46,774 nt of DNA from CAYJLB01 sp964370845 (GTDB lineage Bacteria > Bacillota > Clostridia > Oscillospirales > Ruminococcaceae), in assembly GCA_964370845.1 (NCBI GenBank), contig CAYJLB010000012.1:1-46774 (forward strand), given 5' to 3'. The position numbers and the translations under genes were made by a program. The notes beneath the pieces were generated by a model. That model made no database searches and was not told the DNA's origin. It saw nothing but the letters and a program-made list of their open reading frames with translations. Shown piece by piece: positions 17,214-25,029 of the stretch (within the stretch, counting starts at the first letter, position 1; every line of letters begins with the position of its first letter).

Positions 17214-18284
17214 ATGGTAGCAACTATAAAAGACGTAGCGAAACATGCTGGCGTATCCATTGCAACTGTTTCAAGAGTGCTTAACGATTCTGCTTCTGTA
17301 TCACCATACAAACGCAAAAAAGTATTACAAGCTATTGATGAGTTAAATTATCGTCCTAACATAATTGCTCAAAGAATGGCTAACCAAAATCTAAATAACA
17401 TCGCAATTCTCCCTTCACACGCATCAAACCCTGAGATGATTAACCCTTATATAGCACAAATGCTGTTAGGTTTTCAAGAAGTCACAAGAAAAAATTCTAT
17501 GGAAATTCTTCTTTTAATGGAGGAAAATAACGAAGCAGAATTACAAAAATGTATTGACTTAATTTCAGGTGGTGTGGTTCGTGGTATAATACTTATCGGC
17601 GCAAGAATTTATGATGAAACAATTATCGAGCTTTCTAAGCTTAATTTCCCATTTGTGATTATCGGTTATCCTCACGCAACAACTTTAAATGGTTGTCGTG
17701 ACGTAAATTCTGTAGATATTGATAGTTATAATGATGCGAAAGCTGCTGTTAAGCACTTAATCGATAAAGGGCATAAACGTATTGCTTTGATACATGCCCC
17801 ACTTGAATATATTGTAAGTCAGGATCGCTATGACGGCTATATTTCAGCTATTAGAGCTGCTGGGCTTGAAGTTAGTGATGAATTAATCTTCGAGGCGGGA
17901 TATGGGCCAGAGGCGGCTTTTGAAGCTAGTGAGAAAATCCTTAGACTTGATAATCCACCAAGTGCAGTTATGACAACAGATGATGTTAAAGCCCTTGCTT
18001 TTATTTCTAAAGCTAGGCAAATGGGATATGACGTTCCTAAAGATTTTTCAGTTATTGGACACGACGATTACCCTGAATCACGAATTTCAAGTCCACCACT
18101 TACTACTATTAGTGTACCTATGGAGGATTTGGCTGTTGCGGCGGCAGAGTTGCTTATGGCAATAATTGAAAATCCAGATAGAAAACCACAACGTGTTTTA
18201 TTGCCTACAAAGTTTATAGAAAGACAGACGGTTAAAGACTTGCACAAAAATATCACTTTTATTCATCATGCAGTTTCGGAATAG
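17214..18284 (+). CDS. LacI-family transcriptional regulator
   Basis: This 356-residue repressor has an N-terminal LacI helix-turn-helix (ATIKDVAKHAGVSIATVSRV, then a hinge helix ending RPNIIAQRM) and a periplasmic-binding-protein-like effector domain (about 60-340) with typical segments such as GHKRIALIHAP and PSAVMTTDDVKALAF. It has an excellent ribosome binding site (GAGGAGG, 8 nt before ATG). Divergent transcription from the GH38/glycyl radical enzyme operon and shared operator-like palindromes suggest that it controls that operon and itself. The effector would be a sugar or glycoside of that pathway. The family assignment is clear; the target is inferred from position. Confidence 0.95.
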   Translation: MVATIKDVAKHAGVSIATVSRVLNDSASVSPYKRKKVLQAIDELNYRPNIIAQRMANQNLNNIAILPSHASNPEMINPYIAQMLLGFQEVTRKNSMEILLLMEENNEAELQKCIDLISGGVVRGIILIGARIYDETIIELSKLNFPFVIIGYPHATTLNGCRDVNSVDIDSYNDAKAAVKHLIDKGHKRIALIHAPLEYIVSQDRYDGYISAIRAAGLEVSDELIFEAGYGPEAAFEASEKILRLDNPPSAVMTTDDVKALAFISKARQMGYDVPKDFSVIGHDDYPESRISSPPLTTISVPMEDLAVAAAELLMAIIENPDRKPQRVLLPTKFIERQTVKDLHKNITFIHHAVSE

Positions 18285-18372
18285 AATTGTTAGATGATAA
18301 AGGTTTAATTTTGACATAATTTTATTAAAATATTTAACAGTTATTGACAAGATTTGATAAAATATTTTAATT

Positions 18373-18387
18373 TGAAATTGTTTTCAA
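18373..18387. promoter_or_regulatory. Operator-like site downstream of the LacI gene
   Basis: TGAAATTGTTTTCAA resembles, in reverse complement, the site at 16957. It lies between the regulator stop and its terminator, where no downstream plus-strand gene exists, so its function is unclear. Confidence 0.3.
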
Positions 18388-18419
18388 AGTGTTTTATTGT
18401 TACAATTTATTATTTATTA

Positions 18420-18459
18420 CCCTTAAAATTGGTGTTTATACTGGTTTTAAGGGTTTTTT
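18420..18459 (+). terminator. Terminator of the LacI regulator gene
   Basis: CCCTTAAAA (18420-18428) pairs with TTTTAAGGG (18445-18453), followed by six T residues. Confidence 0.75.
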
Positions 18460-18505
18460 ATTGCTTTAAACCGAGAAAAATATATGAATTTGTTGAAAAT
18501 TTCAA

Positions 18506-18518
18506 GAAATCGTTTTCA
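18506..18518. promoter_or_regulatory. Second copy of the CG-centred operator core
   Basis: GAAATCGTTTTCA is the reverse complement of the core at 16731-16742. It sits between the convergent lacI and prsA-like genes. A pair of identical sites 1.8 kb apart could support looping across the regulator gene; this is inference. Confidence 0.35.
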
Positions 18519-18541
18519 AATAAATTTCAATTTTAAATGAA

Positions 18542-18586
18542 AAAAGGTTGTAACAAAACAAAAATAGTGTTTTGTTACAACCTTTT
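18542..18586 (-). terminator. Terminator of the PrsA-like gene
   Basis: A perfect 19-bp stem (arms 18542-18560 and 18568-18586, loop AAAATAG) reads into a T run on the minus strand, directly after the prsA-like stop. Confidence 0.85.
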
Positions 18587-18597
18587 AAAGTTAAATA

Positions 18598-19731
18598 TTA
18601 TTCAGAAGCTTCAGTAGTAGTTTCTTCCGCTGGAGGTTCTGCACCTGAAATTAAAACGTGTTTAACACGAACTAATTGGCTTTCTTCCGTGTCATTGAAA
18701 TATTCAATAACTTGGTCAGCAGTTGTTCCTTCTGGAAGTCCGTTATCTCTAAAGCTATTCATAATTGCATCAGATTTTGCAGTTATAAGCCCAATTCTTT
18801 TGTATGTGTCAAGAGAAACGTAAATTTCTTCAAGTAAACCAGTAAAAGTTTCTTCGCCACCGTTTTGCTCAATAATTGAGTCTAACTCAGCTTCAAATGC
18901 AGTCATTTCTTCTTCAGTTAAATCAATACCTCTTGAAGTTGCCATTTGTTCCATAATGATGTATTGGATACAGTAGTCGATTGCACTTTGTTTCACTTCA
19001 TTTACCATTGCAGCACCGTCTTCAGTTTCCCAAAAAGTTTTGTCCCCAAGGTCAACTTCAGAAGTAATTGCTACAAAAAAGTATGTGAATAAGTCAAAAG
19101 GAATTTCTTGTCCATTAATTAAAATTAGACCTTCGCTATCCATATAGTCATCAACATTTAAAGGTGTGATGTCATAAAAATCTTCTTTATAAGTAACTTC
19201 CGCAGAGGAAATTGCAATTTCATATTCAGCATTAAATGAGTCAAATAAATAATAATAATTCAATTCGTCAGCATTTGCATCGTAAAATTCTTGGTCAGCA
19301 GCAAGTCTTTGAACAATATGATAACCGTAAGAAGTTTTTACAGGTTCGTCACTGATTTCGTCAACTTCAAGAGCATAACTTTCTTCTTCAAACTCAGCAA
19401 CCATCATTCCAGGAGTTACAACATAACCCATTGGATAAGTTTCCATTCCTGGGTCTTCACCATATTCAGCGATAAGTTCGTCGAAATCTACTCCTTCATC
19501 GATTTTTGCTAGGACTTCATTTGAAAGTGCTAAAGCTTCGTCAAAAGTTCTTGTTTCTTCTACTTCAATTGCACCCGTTTCAGTAGGTCCGCTAGTTTCT
19601 TCACTATCGTCGTTTCCCTCAGCTACAGTAGTTTCAGCAGTAGTTTCTGCCCCTTCACCATCGTTTGTACAAGCTGCAAAAGTAGTAAGCATCAGCCCAC
19701 ATAGAATTGCAATTGCTAATAATTTTTTCAT
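18598..19731 (-). CDS. PrsA-like foldase lipoprotein with an apparently circularly permuted parvulin domain
   Basis: This 377-residue lipoprotein has signal peptide MKKLLAIAILCGLMLTTFAA and lipobox Cys21, then an acidic Thr/Glu-rich linker. Residues about 62-143 are the later part of a parvulin peptidyl-prolyl isomerase (FDELIAEYGEDPGM, GYVVTPGMMVAEFEEESYAL, SYGYHIVQRL) without its first strand. A SurA_N/PrsA-type chaperone region follows (INGQEIPFDLFTYFF near 206 to about 345). The protein then ends with the missing first parvulin strand, LVRVKHVLIS (about 353-362), and another Glu/Thr-rich tail. In ordinary PrsA the order is chaperone, first strand, then rest of parvulin. ATG 19731 fits the signal peptide better than ATG 19752. 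The likely role is folding of exported proteins at the outer membrane face. The frame is continuous, with no sign of frameshift. Confidence 0.85.
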   Translation of the reverse strand: MKKLLAIAILCGLMLTTFAACTNDGEGAETTAETTVAEGNDDSEETSGPTETGAIEVEETRTFDEALALSNEVLAKIDEGVDFDELIAEYGEDPGMETYPMGYVVTPGMMVAEFEEESYALEVDEISDEPVKTSYGYHIVQRLAADQEFYDANADELNYYYLFDSFNAEYEIAISSAEVTYKEDFYDITPLNVDDYMDSEGLILINGQEIPFDLFTYFFVAITSEVDLGDKTFWETEDGAAMVNEVKQSAIDYCIQYIIMEQMATSRGIDLTEEEMTAFEAELDSIIEQNGGEETFTGLLEEIYVSLDTYKRIGLITAKSDAIMNSFRDNGLPEGTTADQVIEYFNDTEESQLVRVKHVLISGAEPPAEETTTEASE

Positions 19732-19859
19732 TTTTATAACCATTCCTTTCATTTATAAAGAGTATATTTTCTTCAATGCTAGTTGTTATTTTAGCATAAA
19801 ATTATGATAATTTTGTGAAAAACATCTGAATTGTGAAAAATTAAATCTTGCAAGTGAAA

Positions 19860-20852
19860 TTACTTCTTTTTCATAACAGAATTAATCATTCTAATGTCTT
19901 TCCCCATAAAAAGCAGCCAACTAAAAGTGCCTAAAAGCCTTGAAACAATTTTGTCATCATATCTTTTTTGTAATTCTTCAAGGGAGAAATTTGTACTAAT
20001 TATAAGTGGTAAATTTTTGTTTATTCGCGTGTTAATTATATTGTAAAGGGCTGAAAAATAGAAAGAGGAAGCAAATTCTGCACCCAAATCATCTAAAATA
20101 AGTAAGTCAACTTCAGTAATAACTTTTACAGTATCACGGTTTGAAACACGTCCGAAATGCTCGTCCTCAATAGCTTTTAAGATGTTTTGTATTGAGTCAA
20201 AAGCGACAGTATAACCACGCTTTAGCACTTCTTTCGCAATGCAAGAAGAAAGGAGAGTTTTTCCAAGCCCCGTATTTCCGCAAAGGAATAAACTAATTGC
20301 TTCAGGTGAGAAATTCTCAGAATAATCTTTGCAAGCCTTGAAATTTAGAGCCATTTTTTGTCTTGGGGAAACACCTAGTTTCGGGTCAATCTCATCGGAA
20401 TAATATTCAATGCTAAATTCAGAAAAATCCTGTAATTTAATGTTGCAATTTTTATTTAGCTGTGCAACCGCTTGTTCTTGCAACAATTTTTCAAAGCAAG
20501 CACATCTTTTTCCATTTATAAACCCTGTATCTTCGCAATTTTCGCAGTGGAATTTCATTGCCAAATAATTTTCTGGATAACCATAGTCAACAAGCATAGT
20601 TTTTATCACTGCTTGGGAATGAAGATTTTTTTCTCGTAGCGCGTTTACGCTAGCTTCAAGATTTTCACCGCCACGAAGGATAATTTTCGATAATTCAATG
20701 CCGGTATTTGCGATATCACGGGAAATTTTCGCTATTTCTGGAGAAATATTTTCTATTTCGATTTTTCGTTCTTCATAAGAAGTGATTGAGTGCAATCTGC
20801 GACTTTTGAGTTTTTCCTCCGCATTAAAAAAGGCTTCTTGATTATATTTCAT
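19860..20852 (-). CDS. dnaI: Primosomal helicase loader DnaI (DnaC-like AAA+ ATPase)
   Basis: This 330-residue ATPase loads the replicative helicase DnaC/DnaB at origins and restart sites. The N-terminal part carries a cysteine cluster (Cys103, Cys106, Cys117, Cys119 in HCENCEDTGFINGKRCACF) that binds zinc in DnaI-type loaders. The AAA+ core has Walker A GNTGLGKT (192-199), Walker B LLILDDLGAE and sensor-1 PLIISTNFS, and ends with an arginine-containing helix (DDKIVSRLLG). It lies 20 bp after dnaD on the same strand, the common clostridial arrangement. The ribosome binding site is AAAGGAA. Confidence 0.94.
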   Translation of the reverse strand: MKYNQEAFFNAEEKLKSRRLHSITSYEERKIEIENISPEIAKISRDIANTGIELSKIILRGGENLEASVNALREKNLHSQAVIKTMLVDYGYPENYLAMKFHCENCEDTGFINGKRCACFEKLLQEQAVAQLNKNCNIKLQDFSEFSIEYYSDEIDPKLGVSPRQKMALNFKACKDYSENFSPEAISLFLCGNTGLGKTLLSSCIAKEVLKRGYTVAFDSIQNILKAIEDEHFGRVSNRDTVKVITEVDLLILDDLGAEFASSFYFSALYNIINTRINKNLPLIISTNFSLEELQKRYDDKIVSRLLGTFSWLLFMGKDIRMINSVMKKK

Positions 20853-20872
20853 AATAATATTAGTTCCTTTCT

Positions 20873-21895
20873 TTATTCATTATTTGTTGAAAATTGGGGA
20901 GTATTATTAACCGCCATTTGCATAAACTCGTTTAGGTCATAGGAATGACTACTTTCAGTAGAATTTTTCACTTGATAATTATTTTTACTATCCTTTACGT
21001 CAATTCGCAGTTTATAACCTTTTTCTGTCCAATTATGCAAAATTTTATCCATGTAAGGGAAAGAAAGCTTGTTTATTGCATCGATACATTTTTCCGAAGA
21101 AAAAGTTATCATATCTATTGAAATTCCCATTGAAATCCATTTAGAAATGTATTCTTTTTGGGTTGGAGTAAGGTTAGTTTCAAGGAATAGAGCTTTTCTA
21201 ACTTGTCCCTCATAGCTTGATTTTTTCTCCATATTTATTATTTCATTTTCAGCTAGAATATGAGTGTTAATGCCATTTTCTGCCCAACTTGCAGCGATTT
21301 TCTCCATATAATGTACGCTGCCTTTGTCTATTGAAATACAATATTCAACTAAAATTAAAATCACACTTGCTGGCAGGTGGTAGTATTCAAAAAAGTTCAC
21401 AATGCCAACTTGTTCTGTATATGTAATTGGTCGTTTAAATGCTTGCTGAATTGCTTCGGTAAGGAATTTTAGTTCACTTTCTTCGGAAATTCTCTTTTCA
21501 ATTTCTCTTGGAGTATATTTTAAAGCTTTTGCTTTTTTCTTTGGAATTTCTGTTGTTGTTTCGGGAGATTTTTCTACTTTAGGTAGAATTTCAATTTTTT
21601 CTTCAATAGAAATTTCGTTAGTTGTTGGTGTTTGGGCAATATTTTCATTAGATTTTGAGGTAGTTTTAAGAATCTCAGCTCTTTCCCAATAAAAAATTGC
21701 TTCCTCCACAGAATAAGTTGACACACCAGTTTTACTAGCAATTTCCTCACTTGTAAAATTTTCTTTTTCGCTGTACAAAATGTAGATAATGACCTTGATT
21801 GCGTCGCTACTAGCGAGTTTTAGGTGATTATCGATAATTTGACAGGGGAGGGAAAGGTGTTTTCTATATTGTTTTATTTCAATTTGAAAATTCAT
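20873..21895 (-). CDS. dnaD: DnaD-like primosome protein
   Basis: DnaD remodels DNA and helps recruit the helicase loader during replication initiation and restart. The 340-residue product has an N-terminal winged-helix region (about 1-100) and a low-complexity linker. Two DnaD-type C-terminal modules follow: FLTEAIQQAFKRPITYTEQVG (about 150-220) with the YxxxIAxxWxxNGI-like YMEKIAASWAENGI, and a second ending YMDKILHNWTEKGY (about 300). The start MNFQIEIKQY at 21895 is preferred because AAGTAAGG lies just upstream. An in-frame extension to 22000 would encode part of a dispersed repeat and is unlikely to be real. It forms an operon with dnaI. Confidence 0.9.
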   Translation of the reverse strand: MNFQIEIKQYRKHLSLPCQIIDNHLKLASSDAIKVIIYILYSEKENFTSEEIASKTGVSTYSVEEAIFYWERAEILKTTSKSNENIAQTPTTNEISIEEKIEILPKVEKSPETTTEIPKKKAKALKYTPREIEKRISEESELKFLTEAIQQAFKRPITYTEQVGIVNFFEYYHLPASVILILVEYCISIDKGSVHYMEKIAASWAENGINTHILAENEIINMEKKSSYEGQVRKALFLETNLTPTQKEYISKWISMGISIDMITFSSEKCIDAINKLSFPYMDKILHNWTEKGYKLRIDVKDSKNNYQVKNSTESSHSYDLNEFMQMAVNNTPQFSTNNE

Positions 21896-21970
21896 AATAA
21901 CCTTACTTTCTAAAAATAATTGGACAAGAACATATTTATTTAGTATATCACAAAAATCCAATCTTGTAAA

Positions 21971-22040
21971 GGCAACGTGCCGTTGCATCCTTGCCCGCAC
22001 TGTACAAAGTGAAAGAGGATAAATAGTTTTTGCGAGGTCA
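21971..22040 (+). repeat. Stop-abutting repeat family, copy upstream of dnaD
   Basis: This about 70-bp copy of a dispersed element has the palindrome-like head GCAACGTGCCGTTGC, then ATCCTTGCCCGCACT, an AAAGTG half and the tail TTTTTGCGAGGTCATAG. The same layout recurs at 40595, 40778, 41589 and 44139-44528. This copy has one mismatch in the palindrome and lies between the 6S RNA terminator and dnaD rather than at a stop codon. Confidence 0.7.
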
Positions 22041-22152
22041 TAGTTTTGTATGGCAACTCATATTACGTAATGCATTGTATGCATTCCCTAATATCATAAC
22101 AGATTTTGTAAGGCGACCTACAATAGGGATAACTTCTGTGAGGTTTAATATT

Positions 22153-22178
22153 GTAGGGGAGTGGCTCTGCTCCTCCTG
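22153..22178 (+). repeat. TGTAGGGG palindromic repeat
   Basis: TGTAGGGGAGTGGCTCTGCT plus CCTCCT is an imperfect hairpin of a second dispersed family, also at 25661, 25826, 41559 (reverse) and 44535. A degenerate relic (TTTGTAAGGCGACCTACAAT) lies 45 bp upstream. Confidence 0.6.
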
Positions 22179-22221
22179 AAATAGAGGACAGTTCATAGCT
22201 ACAAATTTTGCATCAAAAAAC

Positions 22222-22256
22222 AAAAAAACCTTCGTAGCATAATACTACAAAGGTTT
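22222..22256 (-). terminator. Terminator of the 6S RNA transcript
   Basis: On the minus strand AAACCTTTGTAG pairs with CTACGAAGGTTT (one mismatch), followed by TTTTG. It closes the transcript started at the promoter 22539-22567. Confidence 0.75.
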
Positions 22257-22295
22257 GAAGTTTTTAATTAATAAATTGATATATCGAAAATAAGA

Positions 22296-22495
22296 TATAC
22301 CGCCTTGTCGTCGTATGACTGTTAAAACCCGCACTAAGCAGGGTGGGTAAGTGAACCTTAAAGCCTCACGCTCCCTTCTTCCACTTGAAGTCAAAGCAAC
22401 AAGCGGGAGGTCTGCAATCTTCAGTAAGAGTCCGAATCCCAATTATAACGTGTTGGATTATAATGCCACACTGGCTCGAACAAGGCAGAAGTTAT
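22296..22495 (-). ncRNA. ssrS: 6S RNA
   Basis: 6S RNA binds and sequesters the housekeeping RNA polymerase holoenzyme. On the minus strand about 200 nt fold into a long interrupted rod. The closing stem is GCCTTGT-TCG with CGA-CG-ACAAGGC, matching the family's 5' TGTTCG and 3' CGRCGRCA signature shared with E. coli 6S. Inside it, AATCCAA/TTGGGATT and CCTC-CGCT/AGCG-GAGG stems flank a central open region. A consensus promoter (22539-22567) and a terminator (22222-22256) give a precursor of about 310 nt. No reading frame or tRNA-like end is present, and SRP and RNase P signature motifs are missing. The assignment rests on size, end motifs and fold and needs a covariance search. Confidence 0.7.
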
Positions 22496-22538
22496 CTTCA
22501 ATAAATGAAAGTAAAAACTTAATCTTTACTCCATAGTT

Positions 22539-22567
22539 ATTATAACACATAGGGTGAAAAAAATCAA
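22539..22567 (-). promoter_or_regulatory. Sigma-A promoter of the 6S RNA
   Basis: On the minus strand: TTGATT (22567-22562), a 17-nt spacer and a perfect TATAAT (22544-22539). The predicted start is near 22532. Confidence 0.75.
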
Positions 22568-22623
22568 GGTTTTTTTGTGAAATTTGTTAGTAAAAATATT
22601 TACTGATTTTTGTATAATTTAAC

Positions 22624-23298
22624 TTAATTTCCTAAAATTCGTTCTAAATATAGTTTTGAATCCTCGTAATATGTTGTATAATCATCTTTTTCAAGGCTTT
22701 TTATAAAATCTTCGTCAGCCATTAAAATTCGCATATCTTTTAAATAATCATAGCTATCTAAATTGTGGAAAATTTCAACGTCGGAAAGAGGTGCGCCAAA
22801 GTCGCTTGCTTCAAATTCGCCCTCTGCGGACAATAACTCGCCATCATTAGTGGAAATTAATCCTTCAAAATATCCTTTATATATAGTAGGGTCATCAAAA
22901 ATATATATCATTTGCTCATGACTGCTAATATTTGCTACAAGTCTTGTTTGGTTTGCAATAACTGTGTTGGGGTCAGCGTTTTCATCAAATGAAATTTGGT
23001 AATGATTAAACGTTAGCATACCCTCGCCGTCGCCATTCCTGTCATCTGCTACTTTTGACAATTCATTTTCCATTTCTTCTAAAATTTCCGCTGGCATATA
23101 TGAATTTGTGATAAAGCCTATGTTATAGTCAGCTCTTGTTGCAAAAAGTGTTGAAGATAAAATCCAAATTACTAAAGCTATTCCAGCTACTCCTGCTACA
23201 TAAAACCACTTGTGATAGTACCAATGATTTTTAAATTTTTCCATTTTTGTCATATTGAGCTTTTCTTCTGCTCTTCTTAACTCTGTCGATTTTGCCAT
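22624..23298 (-). CDS. Single-pass membrane protein of unknown function
   Basis: This 224-residue protein has a basic cytoplasmic N-terminus (MAKSTELRRAEEKLNMTKMEKFKNHW), one strong membrane helix (about 34-53, FYVAGVAGIALVIWIL) and an acidic extracytoplasmic domain of about 170 residues rich in Asp, Glu and Tyr. The Lys/Arg before the helix predict N-in topology. No catalytic motif or known domain was recognised. It lies 76 bp downstream of the DUF1292 gene on the same strand, separated by a hairpin (23331-23361), so the two may be partly co-transcribed. Confidence 0.75.
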   Translation of the reverse strand: MAKSTELRRAEEKLNMTKMEKFKNHWYYHKWFYVAGVAGIALVIWILSSTLFATRADYNIGFITNSYMPAEILEEMENELSKVADDRNGDGEGMLTFNHYQISFDENADPNTVIANQTRLVANISSHEQMIYIFDDPTIYKGYFEGLISTNDGELLSAEGEFEASDFGAPLSDVEIFHNLDSYDYLKDMRILMADEDFIKSLEKDDYTTYYEDSKLYLERILGN

Positions 23299-23330
23299 AA
23301 TAATAACCTCTTTCTTTTTATATATAAAAT

Positions 23331-23361
23331 TTTAGTGAAGAACTATACATTCTTCACTAAA
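23331..23361 (-). terminator. Hairpin between the DUF1292 gene and the membrane-protein gene
   Basis: A perfect 11-bp stem (TTTAGTGAAGA / TCTTCACTAAA) with a 9-nt loop. On the minus strand it is followed by a short mixed A/T stretch, so it may be a partial terminator. Confidence 0.5.
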
Positions 23362-23374
23362 AAATAGTTTTTAA

Positions 23375-23683
23375 TTATTTTTCAACTTCAAAGTCGATTT
23401 CATCTTCAAGTCTTGTCATAAAAATTTCAGCAACTTTATTAAAATCTTCTTCATTGTCGATTGGAACTAAAACGTCTTCACCGTCAACAACGTCGCCTTT
23501 TAGAATGATAAGTGGATCGCTTTCTTCAGGGATTTCTTCAGGATTTTCATAGAATGGTGCAAGGGCAAAGTATTTCACTCCATCTTCCTCAATGCGGTCG
23601 ATAAGTTCAAAAACTCCTTCTTCTCCATCTTCGTTTACAAGTGTGTACAAATCTTCGTACATTTCGTTTTCCATATTTTCCAT
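23375..23683 (-). CDS. DUF1292 family protein
   Basis: This 102-residue, very acidic protein is of the DUF1292 (YrzB) family common in Firmicutes. It has the pattern YTLVNEDGEEGVFELIDRIEEDGVKYFALAPFYE followed by PLIILKGDVVDGEDVLVPIDNEEDFNKVAEIF. The biochemical function is not established. In many clostridia it lies near the Holliday junction resolvase RuvX gene, but not here. It has its own consensus promoter (23757-23785) and a GAAAGGA ribosome binding site. Confidence 0.88.
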   Translation of the reverse strand: MENMENEMYEDLYTLVNEDGEEGVFELIDRIEEDGVKYFALAPFYENPEEIPEESDPLIILKGDVVDGEDVLVPIDNEEDFNKVAEIFMTRLEDEIDFEVEK

Positions 23684-23756
23684 AATTTTTCAAGTCCTTT
23701 CATTATAATGTTTGTAATTCGTCAAAATTTACTAAATTAAAACTAATTTCAACTTA

Positions 23757-23785
23757 ATTATACTACTATCTAACATTATAGTCAA
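23757..23785 (-). promoter_or_regulatory. Sigma-A promoter of the DUF1292 gene
   Basis: On the minus strand: TTGACT (23785-23780), a 17-nt spacer and a perfect TATAAT (23762-23757), 74 bp upstream of the gene. It is divergent from the noncoding RNA promoter 113 bp away. Confidence 0.75.
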
Positions 23786-23897
23786 TAGAAAGTATATGTA
23801 AATATTCTGAAAAAACTGTGAAAACCTTTTAACTCGGTACATTTTAACGTTTGTGCAATATTGTGTAATTTTATTTTAAAATTATTGAAAAAAACTA

Positions 23898-23926
23898 TTG
23901 ACATTTCATAAAATGTGTGGTATTAT
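23898..23926 (+). promoter_or_regulatory. Consensus sigma-A promoter of the large noncoding RNA
   Basis: TTGACA (23898-23903), exactly 17 nt, then TATTAT (23921-23926). Predicted start near 23933. It faces a stretch of about 1.7 kb with no gene. Confidence 0.8.
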
Positions 23927-25029
23927 TATTTCAAGGAAAGAAACTAAAATATAAGTTAACTTAAAAAATAATTTATTGCAAAAGTCAATTGTATACTATA
24001 TAAATTATTTTATAGCAAAAGACTTATATTAACTTCTAAAAATTTGATTTCACCAATTTGTAGGTAAGTTTTAACGAAACTAGTTTAGTTGTCTTAAAAA
24101 CATCATTGTAAAGAAAATGATTAAAATGAAGTTGAAGTGAAAAGGGATTTAAATCTTGCTTTAATTTCAAATAGCTGAATTTGTCTTGTGAGTAGTTGCT
24201 ATTTTAATTTATTACCGAGGGCAGAATGAGAAATTTTTTGAAGGAAGATGTTCATCTTAAGGTACGGAGAATGTCAGGGAATTGATGGTTTTCGTGTATC
24301 AGTGTTGAGAGTAATCGTCAATTTGTAATCTTTCCTGAGTGTGTAGGAATTTGTTCTAGAAATTAAGCAAGGTTTGAACGGATTCTATAGAAAGGGAGCG
24401 AGTCCAATGGATATTGATTCACTAGCGACAGCTTCTTATAAGGTTATTTGTAGATAAAGTCTATACTTTCGGACTAAAAAGGGAATTCTCTAGAAAGAAA
24501 TTTTCTTTTAGTTAAACCAAAGTGGTTATATATATTAGGCTTCAATACAAATAACTGAATAAGAAGTAAATTCAAAATTCAGGCAATAAGTTGTTGCCAA
24601 TGGTTATATAATATTAATTGATTTAGTAGTTAATATTAACTATAACAGTAAACATTTCACGAATTATTACAATTGAATAAAGCAAAACGGCAAAAGCGGT
24701 GAAATGTAATAGGGTATAACACCCAAGATTATCCCACAGATAATTGCTGATGATTGATACTTTAATTCGCAAAGATTAAACACTGGTTTTACGAAATATC
24801 TTGAAACAGTTGGTTCAATTGCGAGAGAAAATTGCATAGTTAGTCAAAATGCAATATAAGTGACGAGTTTGTTTACGTATTAGAATATACGGAGTGATTA
24901 TTTGGTAGTTTGGATTAAATTTTAACTTTACGGAATAAAAAATTTGAATAAGAGGTACGTTCCGATGGAAACCTAGTATTTAAAAGGTCTACAAAAGAAT
25001 CGCTGAGTAAATCAGTGAATTATATAATT

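Noticed and set aside
18354..18536. 60-codon plus-strand frame after the lacI gene
   Set aside because: It runs through the lacI terminator hairpin and operator-like repeat, has no ribosome binding site and shows low-complexity composition.
21896..22000. N-terminal extension of DnaD (starting MRARMQRHVA)
   Set aside because: The extension translates a dispersed repeat; ATG 21895 has the ribosome binding site and the family-like start.
22296..22495. SRP RNA, RNase P RNA or tmRNA as alternatives for the minus-strand RNA
   Set aside because: No GGAAGCAGC-like SRP loop, no RNase P core motif and no tRNA-like 3' end were found; the end motifs fit 6S better.
22245..22536. Short reading frames of 60-65 codons on both strands
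   Set aside because: They overlap the 6S RNA fold, promoter and terminator and have no credible ribosome binding site.
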